This document shows positions 1 through 5,450 of a stretch of 7,109 bases of DNA, piece by piece (position 1 is the stretch's first letter; every line of letters begins with the position of its first letter). The notes below the pieces were generated by a model. That model searched no databases and was not told the origin of the DNA. It worked only from the letters and a program-made list of their open reading frames with translations. The DNA comes from Chloroflexota bacterium (GTDB taxonomy: Bacteria; Chloroflexota; Anaerolineae; Anaerolineales; Villigracilaceae): positions 1 through 7,109 of the forward strand of contig JAKANW010000146.1 in NCBI GenBank assembly GCA_021823555.1, read 5' to 3'. The position numbers and the translations under genes are program-made.

Positions 1-2
1 AG

Positions 3-611
3 GCGGGACATCTCGAACCGTTCACCCATGTCAGCTTGCAGCTTGCACGGGGTCGTGACCTGCTGATCGTCACGCAGGCCGAGACCATTGAAGCTTACCA
101 GCCGCTGCGGGATGACCTGGCGCGGACGGGGTACGCGGCCTATGTGATCGAACTGCTCGACCGCTTCGTGCCGGACGAAGAAATTGCCACGCCCTCCCTC
201 TTCCGCCTGCTGACTGAGACGTTATCCCGCCTGGCCGCCGAAGCCGATCCCTGGCTGCCCATCCGCTATTACGAGATGCGCCTGCTGGACTTCCTCGGTT
301 TTCGTCCGCAATTGTTCGAGTGCGTAAACTGCGGGCGGGAGATCCTGGCGGAAGACCAATTCTTCTCCTATCAGGCGGGCGGGGCGATCTGTCCGCGTTG
401 TGGCCGGGGGATATCCGGCTTGCACAGGATTTCGCTCGAGGCGCTCAAATATCTGCGTCACTTCCAGCGCAGCGGTTATCGTGAGGCTTCACGCGCCCAT
501 CCAGACCAGGATACGAAGGTGGAAGTGGAAACCATTATGCAGGGTTATTTCACGTACCTGCTGGAGCGCCAATTGAATACGCCGGGATTTATCAAATCCA
601 TAAAGCGGTAG
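3..611 (+). CDS. recO: DNA repair protein RecO, 3' part (5' end outside window)
   Basis: RecO promotes annealing of complementary single strands and, with RecR, loads RecA onto SSB-coated DNA in the RecF pathway. The reading frame is open from base 3 with no start codon needed, and its first residues (AGHLEPFTHVSLQLARGR) match the RecO OB-fold/linker region, so the gene enters from the left. About 202 codons are visible; RecO is usually near 250 residues, so roughly 45-50 N-terminal residues are missing. The C-terminal half shows the helical RecO domain with two cysteine pairs, CVNC (321-332) and CPRC (390-401), the zinc-binding motif found in many but not all RecO proteins. The TTG at 36 is internal and not the start. 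The gene ends 33 nt from the stop of the convergent PHP gene. The family call is secure. Confidence 0.93.
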   Translation, partial: AGHLEPFTHVSLQLARGRDLLIVTQAETIEAYQPLRDDLARTGYAAYVIELLDRFVPDEEIATPSLFRLLTETLSRLAAEADPWLPIRYYEMRLLDFLGFRPQLFECVNCGREILAEDQFFSYQAGGAICPRCGRGISGLHRISLEALKYLRHFQRSGYREASRAHPDQDTKVEVETIMQGYFTYLLERQLNTPGFIKSIKR

Positions 612-644
612 GGTGATCGGTTTGTAGCTGAAGCGGGGGAAACC

Positions 645-1409
645 TTAATCGTTCGTTTTTTTCTTGTTGTTCAGGATAGGCCGGGTCACGCGTTGGATGG
701 TCACCGGCGTTCCGGGGGAAATGTTATCCGATGCGAAGCCAAAACGCCGCAGAGCCATATACCTGATCCAGCTCAGAAAATGCCGACCCTTGAACTTTCC
801 ATCATAGGGGACAGGAGTGGTGGCGCAAATTTCCAGCGCTGTGCGCAAATCGGCGGCGGTGGAACCGGAGAATTCCGTATAGGCGCTGCCCACAGTCCAA
901 TAGACGTGCGAGTCGCTGGAGGCTATTGGGGCCAATGGCAGGAAGTTGGCGACTTTCTGAACCGTGGCGTTGAAAGCGCTCGTGCTCATGTTATTGACCT
1001 CGATGCCTTTGAGCGCCAGTTTCGCGACTGGATGGATCAGTGCCCCGAGGACTGCCTCCATGCTCAGGCTTTGAGGCAGGGTGGTGAACGGGTGAGCGGC
1101 AATCGCGAGTCCGCCCTGGTCGCGGATCCACAACAAGGTATCCACCAGGGGCATTCCAGACGGTGGTAGTTTCTCGATGTACAAAGCCACCAGGTGCCCT
1201 TCACCGGTGGTGACCTCCACCCCAGGCACAGCTTCCAGCCCGTATTTGGGGGCCAGGGTACGCGCCTGCAGCGAGCCGCGCATCTCGTCGTGGTCGGTAA
1301 TCGCAAGCACATCCAGCCCGGCATCCTGGGCTTGCTTTAAAACGGCGCGCACGGTGCTGCCGGAGTCAGGACTGTATATACTGTGAACATGAAGGTCTGC
1401 TTTGCCCAT
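645..1409 (-). CDS. PHP-domain metal-dependent phosphoesterase (paralog 1)
   Basis: A 254-residue stand-alone PHP-domain protein, the fold used by histidinol phosphatase, bacterial DNA polymerase III proofreading sites and the YciV/TrpH nucleases. Expected metal ligands are all visible: DLHVH (H7, H9), TDHD (D39, H40), E65 in a PGVEVT context, H72 in GEGHL, H106 in AHP, and SSDSH (D166, H168). It should therefore be a catalytically competent metallo-phosphoesterase; the substrate (nucleotide, oligonucleotide or sugar phosphate) cannot be read from sequence. No signal peptide or membrane segment is visible, so it is probably cytosolic. The tail after about residue 200 ends in a lysine-rich stretch. 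The ATG follows a G-rich SD-like run (complement of 1416-1420) and a very good promoter. It is a close paralog of the gene at 1862-2614: residues 1-138 align without gaps. It converges on recO. Confidence 0.88.
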   Translation of the reverse strand: MGKADLHVHSIYSPDSGSTVRAVLKQAQDAGLDVLAITDHDEMRGSLQARTLAPKYGLEAVPGVEVTTGEGHLVALYIEKLPPSGMPLVDTLLWIRDQGGLAIAAHPFTTLPQSLSMEAVLGALIHPVAKLALKGIEVNNMSTSAFNATVQKVANFLPLAPIASSDSHVYWTVGSAYTEFSGSTAADLRTALEICATTPVPYDGKFKGRHFLSWIRYMALRRFGFASDNISPGTPVTIQRVTRPILNNKKKTND

Positions 1410-1439
1410 GGATGTCCCCCGTGAAAAGAGACTGCCCTG

Positions 1440-1468
1440 ATTATAGTAAAGAATGATTCATCGTGCAA
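1440..1468 (-). promoter_or_regulatory. Sigma-70 type promoter for the first PHP gene
   Basis: On the minus strand, TTGCAC (complement of 1463-1468) and TATAAT (complement of 1440-1445) are separated by exactly 17 nt. This is the best promoter match in the window. The predicted transcription start, near 1433, leaves a leader of about 24 nt before the ATG at 1409. It implies that the downstream PHP gene can be transcribed independently of its upstream paralog. Confidence 0.75.
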
Positions 1469-1549
1469 GCCTCAACGGATTTTTCTGGAGCTGACAGCCC
1501 ATTGGAGCGCGGCATTCCCTTCACAAAGGCAAAGTTGGGTTAATTTGGA

Positions 1550-1579
1550 ATAGGGTGCGGGGAGGTCCCTGCACCCTAT
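1550..1579 (-). terminator. Strong hairpin, possible terminator of the PHP2/acidic-ORF transcript
   Basis: ATAGGGTGC (1550-1558) and GCACCCTAT (1571-1579) are perfect inverted repeats. The pairing continues inward through a G-U and three G-C pairs to a four-base loop (1563-1566), giving a 13-bp stem. It lies about 95 nt beyond the stop of the small acidic ORF and upstream of the promoter of the next minus-strand gene, which is where a terminator would be expected. No U-run follows on either strand, so it is not a canonical intrinsic terminator. It could instead be a 3'-end stabilising structure or a protein-binding palindrome. The minus strand is assigned from context only. Confidence 0.45.
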
Positions 1580-1673
1580 GGTTTACTACGCAGCATCTGT
1601 CTCTGTGGATCCAGATAACAAAACGGGTTAGGTATTCAGTTTTGGGAACAGTAACAAATCGTACGGAAGGCGG

Positions 1674-1790
1674 TTAGATTTCATCCCTACTCTCGCCTTC
1701 TTCCGCTTCACCCTCGGCCTCAGCCTCGGTGACTTCCTCTTCAGTGACTTCCGCTTCTTCGTTTTCAGGGCGATACAGATTCGCGTTCAT
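1674..1790 (-). CDS. Small highly acidic protein, 38 residues (hypothetical)
   Basis: This minus-strand ORF starts at an ATG (complement of 1788-1790) and ends in TAA (complement of 1674-1676). AAAAGGAG lies upstream with about 8 nt between GGAG and the ATG, a convincing ribosome binding site. The product begins MNANLYRPENEEAEV and continues as a Glu/Ala/Val/Thr-rich tract ending in GESRDEI. Fifteen glutamates and one aspartate against two arginines give a net charge near -14. No signal peptide, cysteine or hydrophobic segment is present, so it would be soluble and probably disordered or a single charged helix. It lies 71 nt downstream of the second PHP gene on the same strand and has no clear promoter of its own, suggesting co-transcription. 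I do not recognise a family. Alternatives are a degenerate remnant of an acidic protein tail, or a chance ORF. Confidence 0.55.
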   Translation of the reverse strand: MNANLYRPENEEAEVTEEEVTEAEAEGEAEEGESRDEI

Positions 1791-1861
1791 GGAGCTACTC
1801 CTTTTGGTTGGTGGTGGGAAACAGGATCAACGGATGACAGCCGGCGTAGGGGAGCCGAAAC

Positions 1862-2614
1862 TCACGATGAAATGACAGGCCGACGGGCCAGGCGAAGCGG
1901 CATGTGCGGCTGGACGTTCGAAGTGACCCAGCCCAATTTCTTGAGCGCATAGTGCCAGATCCAGCCTGCCACGGGTGAAAGCGCAATCACGCCTTTTGCA
2001 CCGTGAGCGTTGGTTGTGCGGTTGATAAGAGCCTGGCGCAGATCGGCGGCCGTGCGGCCGGGGAAATAGGTGACACCGCGGCCGATGCCCCAGAAATAAT
2101 GTGCGTCGCTGTTGCCCACGCAGGCCAGCGGGTGGAGCAGGGTATCTGCGAATGATCTTGCCAACATGTTGCTGCGGCGGTACGGCAGGCCGCCATTGTA
2201 GACCTCGATTCCGCACAGTACCCGCCTCGCGCCGCTATAGGCGAGCACTGCCTTGATCGAAGGGTAACTCAGGCTTGGAGTCCCGATCGCCGCGGGATGT
2301 GGGGCAATGGCCAGACCGCCCTTTTTACCGATGAACGTCAGAGTCTCCAAGAGGGAAAGTCCTGCTGGAATGTGTTCATCCACGAACAGCGCCAGGAGAT
2401 GTCCCTCGCTGGTGCTAATCTCACTCCCCGGGATGACTTCCATACCATACTTCCCTGCCAGATCGAGTGCCTGGCGCGAACCGCGAATGTCGTCGTGGTC
2501 AGTCACGGCGATAACATTCAGACCAGCCATCGCGGCTGATTTCAACACCGCCGCGGGGGTCATGGTGCCATCCCAACTGTAGAACGTGTGAATATGTAGA
2601 TCGGCAAGACCCAT
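1862..2614 (-). CDS. PHP-domain metal-dependent phosphoesterase (paralog 2)
   Basis: A 250-residue PHP-domain protein, paralogous to the gene at 645-1409. Metal-ligand motifs are complete: DLHIH (H7, H9), TDHD (D39, H40), E65 in PGSEIS, H72 in SEGHL, H106 in PHP, and NSDAH (D170, H172). The GIEV motif falls at residues 135-138 in both paralogs, and both share a TAADLR segment near residue 185 and an aromatic/basic tail motif (WIWHYALKKLGW here). It is a probable soluble metallo-phosphoesterase of unknown substrate. The ATG is supported by AGAGGT about 6 nt upstream (complement of 2620-2625). It follows the flavoprotein gene on the same strand after 89 nt, and a -10-like TATACT lies in that gap, so it may be transcribed separately. 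The small acidic ORF lies downstream. Confidence 0.88.
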   Translation of the reverse strand: MGLADLHIHTFYSWDGTMTPAAVLKSAAMAGLNVIAVTDHDDIRGSRQALDLAGKYGMEVIPGSEISTSEGHLLALFVDEHIPAGLSLLETLTFIGKKGGLAIAPHPAAIGTPSLSYPSIKAVLAYSGARRVLCGIEVYNGGLPYRRSNMLARSFADTLLHPLACVGNSDAHYFWGIGRGVTYFPGRTAADLRQALINRTTNAHGAKGVIALSPVAGWIWHYALKKLGWVTSNVQPHMPLRLARRPVISS

Positions 2615-2635
2615 GTTTACCTCTTTACACCCCCA

Positions 2636-2641
2636 AGTATA
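2636..2641 (-). promoter_or_regulatory. Possible -10 element for the second PHP gene
   Basis: TATACT on the minus strand lies 21 nt upstream of the ATG at 2614, directly after a run of T residues. A start near 2629 would leave a leader of about 15 nt that contains the AGAGGT ribosome binding site. No good -35 hexamer is visible at 16-18 nt, so the assignment is weak. Confidence 0.35.
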
Positions 2642-2703
2642 AAAAAGAGCCGTTAAGCCTGGGTTATTCCATGGTTAACAACCTGAAAAATTTTGATGAA
2701 CAA

Positions 2704-4008
2704 TCAGCGCAGGCGCTTCCCCCAATTGACCACGAACAGCCACGAGACCGGGCCGATGATCCATCCCATGTGACGCCAGAAGTAACGTTGAAACCAATTC
2801 CAACGCAGATGATAGACGACTTGCGTGATGGCCCAACGCGTGACCAACGCCCCGCCGAGGGCGCTTCTTACCAGCCGACGCTTGTATCCACTGAATGAAT
2901 ACTCTCCCCGCTGAAAGGCTGCCGCGATCTCGCGTGCGGCGACCTGACCGTATCCCAATGCGATGCTGATGCCCTCGCCAAAGATCGGGTCTGCGCCCGC
3001 CGCGTCGCCTACCAGCAAAATGCGCGGCGCCGATAACGGACTGAATGGGCTGAACCAGCGGATGGGATGTCCCTTGAGTTCGTAGCGATTCAAATCAAGG
3101 CCGTTGCGCCCCATCTCCTCGTCCAATGGCTCTTTCAATGCGGGCCGTTCCATGTTCCCCAACAGGTTGGTGTCATAAATTCCCCAACAGCGCATGGGCC
3201 GGCCTTTGACTTGGGTGGGAAAGTCCCAGGTATAGCCGGCAATGCCAGCAGGCACGGGGAAGAAATCGAAGTAGGCGGTATCTTTTTCGTGCATGTCATT
3301 GGAGGGCGCTCGTCCTGAGCGGGCGCTGAGCCGCCGCTCTGGGCTTGCCAAAGCGGAGGGTAAAGTGGAAGTCGAAGGACAGCCCGAAGCAATCTCATTG
3401 TAAACGGGAGATTGCTTTGTCGTCGTTTCGCGGCTCCCCGCAATGGCATTGTATTCGGGGGTTAATACCTCCAGCACGCGGGCCGTATGAATGGACGCGT
3501 CCGGCAGGACGCAGCGCCGCGTCACACCGTTCGAGCCGTCCGCACCGACCACGACCTGTGCAGTGAATGTCCCTGCGTCGGTTTCCACGTTGACCTGATC
3601 TGCAGCCGGTTGAACTTTCCTGACTGTCACTCCCTCCCGGATCGCAATGCCCGCCTGGCGGGCTTTCCCTGCCAGCCAATTATCGAACTCGTCCCGGCGG
3701 ATGATACGGATGGCGTGGCGGCCCGGCACGGAGATGCGCAGTCCTGCGCCTGCAAAATCGAAGTGCGCCGCGCGGGCATCCACGTGCGGGACCTCGCTCA
3801 CGTCCAGGCCGAGGCGTTCGAGGATGACCTCCGCGTCGGTCACCAGGCCGCCGGCGCAAAGTTTGGGACGCGGGTAACGCGCTTTTTCGAGCACCAGGAT
3901 GCGGTGCGCGAGATGTGGGGCCAGCCGGACGAGGTGCAGCGCGGTCGAGAGTCCCGACGGTCCACCGCCGAGAATGAGAATGTCCTGCTTGGGCGTACCT
4001 TTTGACAT
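2704..4008 (-). CDS. FAD-dependent oxidoreductase, geranylgeranyl reductase family, with in-frame repeat insertion
   Basis: A 434-residue flavoprotein related to geranylgeranyl/digeranylgeranyl-glycerophospholipid reductases (FixC-like, COG0644 type), which reduce C=C bonds in isoprenoid chains or related substrates. The N-terminus has the Rossmann FAD motif GGGPSG (residues 14-19) and the adenosine-ribose acidic residue E41 in VLEKARYP. A second FAD motif follows at GADGS (155-159), and the FAD pyrophosphate motif GDAAGADPIFGEG lies at 334-346. The substrate-side motif PVPAGIAGYTWDFP (251-264) is typical of the family. Residues 188-237 are foreign-looking, rich in Ser/Arg/Pro, and are encoded by a palindromic repeat; without them the protein would be 384 residues. 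The frame stays open across the insertion. No SD precedes the ATG; a -10-like element 6 nt upstream suggests a leaderless mRNA. The specific substrate is unknown, and the insertion might impair activity. Confidence 0.87.
   Translation of the reverse strand: MSKGTPKQDILILGGGPSGLSTALHLVRLAPHLAHRILVLEKARYPRPKLCAGGLVTDAEVILERLGLDVSEVPHVDARAAHFDFAGAGLRISVPGRHAIRIIRRDEFDNWLAGKARQAGIAIREGVTVRKVQPAADQVNVETDAGTFTAQVVVGADGSNGVTRRCVLPDASIHTARVLEVLTPEYNAIAGSRETTTKQSPVYNEIASGCPSTSTLPSALASPERRLSARSGRAPSNDMHEKDTAYFDFFPVPAGIAGYTWDFPTQVKGRPMRCWGIYDTNLLGNMERPALKEPLDEEMGRNGLDLNRYELKGHPIRWFSPFSPLSAPRILLVGDAAGADPIFGEGISIALGYGQVAAREIAAAFQRGEYSFSGYKRRLVRSALGGALVTRWAITQVVYHLRWNWFQRYFWRHMGWIIGPVSWLFVVNWGKRLR
3302..3451 (-). 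repeat. Interspersed palindromic repeat inserted in frame in the flavoprotein gene
   Basis: A 150-bp block bounded by CATTG at 3297-3301 and again at 3447-3451. Inside it, AAGCAATCTC (3387-3396) and GAGATTGCTT (3408-3417) form a perfect 10-bp inverted repeat. GAGCGG (3317-3322) and CCGCTC (3334-3339) form a second hairpin, and CATTG/CAATG (3297-3301, 3441-3445) sit near the outer ends. Read on the minus strand, the 'CATTGCGGGGAGC...AAGCAATCTC' pattern resembles a repeat I remember as scattered through several bacterial genomes (a REP/MITE-like element); copy number cannot be tested here. Removing 3302-3451 joins TACAAT to GACATG and restores a smooth coding sequence, so it is an insertion of 50 codons, possibly with a 5-bp target duplication. 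Confidence 0.75.
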
Positions 4009-4014
4009 GGGCAG

Positions 4015-4023
4015 AATTTACCA
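4015..4023 (-). promoter_or_regulatory. Extended -10-like element abutting the flavoprotein start
   Basis: The minus strand reads TGGTAAATT, a TGn-extended -10 with four of six consensus bases, and only six bases separate it from the ATG at 4008. With normal -10 to +1 spacing, transcription would start at or within a base of the A of the ATG. That agrees with the lack of any SD sequence. No clear -35 is visible. Confidence 0.4.
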
Positions 4024-4101
4024 CAGAAATGAAAAGCCGTTGCCGAATCCCTTGTGTAGCTTTCAGCGGGAAATGGCCGACTTTGCAACACGTTAGGTCG
4101 G

Positions 4102-4107
4102 TATAAT
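4102..4107 (+). promoter_or_regulatory. -10 element of the kinase / Nfo-like operon
   Basis: A consensus TATAAT lies 38 nt upstream of the ATG at 4146, in the divergent gap between the flavoprotein and the kinase. A good -35 at 16-18 nt is lacking; TTGCAA at 4083-4088 is only 13 nt away. The predicted start near 4114 gives a leader of about 32 nt with only a weak GTGGA-like ribosome site. Confidence 0.5.
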
Positions 4108-4145
4108 AGCTGCATATAAAGGATTTCGTTACTAGTGGAACAACC

Positions 4146-4535
4146 ATGCAGAATAAAAATTTCCTGTCTTCTCGTATCGCATCCTTTGGACATGCGTTCC
4201 GCGGCTGGTGGTACGTTCTGCGGACCCAGCAGAATGCCTGGGTGCACGCCGTGGTGGCTACGCTGGTGTTCATTGTGGGTTTTTGGCTTGGCCTGCCGCC
4301 GCGTGACTGGGCAGTATTGATCCTGACCATCGCCATGGTTTTTACGGCCGAGTTTGTAAATACCGCCATCGAAGCAGTTGTGGATTTGGCCAGCCCAGGG
4401 AAACACCCGCTGGCCAAAGTGGGCAAGGATGTAGGCGCAGCTGCGGTGTTGATCGCAGCGCTGGCGGCTATTATCATTGGCCTGCTGATCCTGGGCCCGC
4501 CTCTTTGGTCGCGGCTGGCCCCGCTCTTTCGCTAG
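4146..4535 (+). CDS. dgkA: Small integral-membrane diacylglycerol/undecaprenol kinase family protein
   Basis: A 129-residue protein of the prokaryotic diacylglycerol kinase family, which phosphorylates diacylglycerol or, in many Gram-positive-type members, undecaprenol at the inner face of the membrane using ATP. The signature is plain: E69, N72, E76 and D80 in EFVNTAIEAVVDL, followed by K94-D95 in the VGKDVGAAAVL segment. Three membrane helices are expected, at about 33-50, 55-75 and 96-118, with an amphipathic N-terminal part (SFGHAFRGWWYVLRTQQNAW). The length is normal for the family. Whether the lipid is diacylglycerol or undecaprenol cannot be decided. The ATG at 4146 has only a weak ribosome site. 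The TAG stop lies 18 nt before the ATG of the Nfo-like gene, indicating an operon. The symbol indicates the family only. Confidence 0.9.
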   Translation: MQNKNFLSSRIASFGHAFRGWWYVLRTQQNAWVHAVVATLVFIVGFWLGLPPRDWAVLILTIAMVFTAEFVNTAIEAVVDLASPGKHPLAKVGKDVGAAAVLIAALAAIIIGLLILGPPLWSRLAPLFR

Positions 4536-4553
4536 ATGTCAAAAGGAGACCCC

Positions 4554-5408
4554 ATGACTTTATCGTTTGTCTTTGGTACGGTCGGCTCGCCGACTGGTAC
4601 ACCCAAGAAGCCGGGCGGTTCGGTGGGCGCCATTCAGTTTAGCAAGTCCATCGGGTTGGACGCGCTGGAATTGGGCTGGGTACAATCGGTGCGGGTGACC
4701 GAGGCAACCTGCGCGGCCATCCGCGCAGCGGGGATGGAGCAAGAGGTAGCCTTGAGTGTGCATGCTCCTTACTTTATCAATCTCAATGCAAATGATGATG
4801 AATGGCCCAAGTCGCGCAAACGCTTGATGGACGCGGCGCACTACGGTTACCTGGCGGGCGCGATGGATATCATCTTCCATCCCGGCTCATATTTTGGGGC
4901 CGAACCTGCCGACGTGTTGAAAACGGCTTTGCCGCGTCTGAAAGCTTGCGCGGAGGAATTACACCGCAACGGGGATCATGTCACCCTGCGGCCAGAGACG
5001 ATGGGCAAGTCCGCCATGCTCGGCTCGTTCGAGGATACGCTCGCCATGAGCGCCGCCATGGACGGAGTCCAGCCCTGCCTGGACTTTGCCCACCTGCACG
5101 CCCGCGCCGGGGACGGGACGATGAATACCCGTGACGAGTGGTCGCGCATTCTCAAGGCCTATCGCCGCGAACTTGGAGCGCAGGCGCTCGAACATTTGCA
5201 CATCCATCTGTCTGGCATTGAATATGGCCCCAAGGGTGAGAAAAATCACCTGCCCCTGGCCGAAGCCGACCTGGACTTGAAGGCGCTCTTCCACGCGCTA
5301 AAAGATTTCGGCTGCGCCGGGCGTATCCTGTGCGAAAGCCCCATTATGGAGGAGGACGCGTTGAATATGAAAAAAGCCTGGATGAAAATAAGCGGCGAGA
5401 AGGGATAA
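4554..5408 (+). CDS. Endonuclease IV-like (AP endonuclease family 2) TIM-barrel protein
   Basis: A 284-residue protein of the xylose-isomerase-like TIM-barrel superfamily closest to endonuclease IV, which incises DNA at abasic sites using a trinuclear zinc centre. Ligand-type residues are visible at nearly the same numbering as in E. coli Nfo: H70 (VHAPYFIN), H109 (FHPGS), E148 (RPETMGK), D177 and H180 (LDFAHLH), H218 (HIHLSG), H232 (GEKNHLPL) and E261 (CESP). The canonical Asp two residues before the last His is Lys230 here, with E229 next to it. I recall this GEKxHL form from archaeal-type Nfo-like proteins, so it is likely a subfamily trait rather than a defect. The start at ATG 4554 is preferred over ATG 4536 because AAAGGAG (4542-4548) sits 5 nt before it. 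It is the second gene of an operon with the lipid kinase. True AP endonuclease activity is probable but not certain. Confidence 0.85.
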   Translation: MTLSFVFGTVGSPTGTPKKPGGSVGAIQFSKSIGLDALELGWVQSVRVTEATCAAIRAAGMEQEVALSVHAPYFINLNANDDEWPKSRKRLMDAAHYGYLAGAMDIIFHPGSYFGAEPADVLKTALPRLKACAEELHRNGDHVTLRPETMGKSAMLGSFEDTLAMSAAMDGVQPCLDFAHLHARAGDGTMNTRDEWSRILKAYRRELGAQALEHLHIHLSGIEYGPKGEKNHLPLAEADLDLKALFHALKDFGCAGRILCESPIMEEDALNMKKAWMKISGEKG

Positions 5409-5450
5409 ACATAAGAATAACGATGGCCAACGCGCGCGAATAGCGTATCG

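Noticed and set aside
612..644. Hairpin GGTTT...AAACC between recO and the first PHP gene
   Set aside because: Five-base arms with a loop of about 16 nt are too weak to call.
693..1169. Open frame of 158 codons on the plus strand
   Set aside because: Antisense shadow of the first PHP gene without a ribosome site or family features.
1469..1673. Search for a further gene in the gap between the acidic ORF and the first PHP promoter
   Set aside because: No ORF with a plausible start and ribosome site on either strand; only the hairpin at 1550-1579 stands out.
2641..2692. Possible terminator after the flavoprotein gene (7-bp stem with one wobble near 2664-2685, and a T6 run on the minus strand at 2641-2646)
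   Set aside because: The stem and the T-run are separated by about 18 nt, so they do not form a proper intrinsic terminator; the T-run is better seen as part of the next gene's promoter region.
3302..3451. CRISPR-like or frameshifted region in the flavoprotein
   Set aside because: No regularly spaced direct repeats, and the reading frame is continuous on both sides with normal family motifs, so an in-frame repeat insertion explains it better.
3487..4005. Open frame of 172 codons on the plus strand inside the flavoprotein gene
   Set aside because: Antisense to a clear FAD-binding coding region; its translation shows no family motif and has the His/Arg-rich look of a shadow frame.
3680..4477. 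Open frame of 265 codons on the minus strand spanning the flavoprotein start and the kinase
   Set aside because: Crosses a divergent promoter region and runs antisense to the recognisable kinase and out of frame with the flavoprotein; no motif.
5409..5450. Possible bidirectional terminator between the convergent Nfo-like and formyltransferase genes
   Set aside because: Only short arms (ACGAT/ATCGT, ACGC/GCGT) with a bulge and no U-run on either strand.
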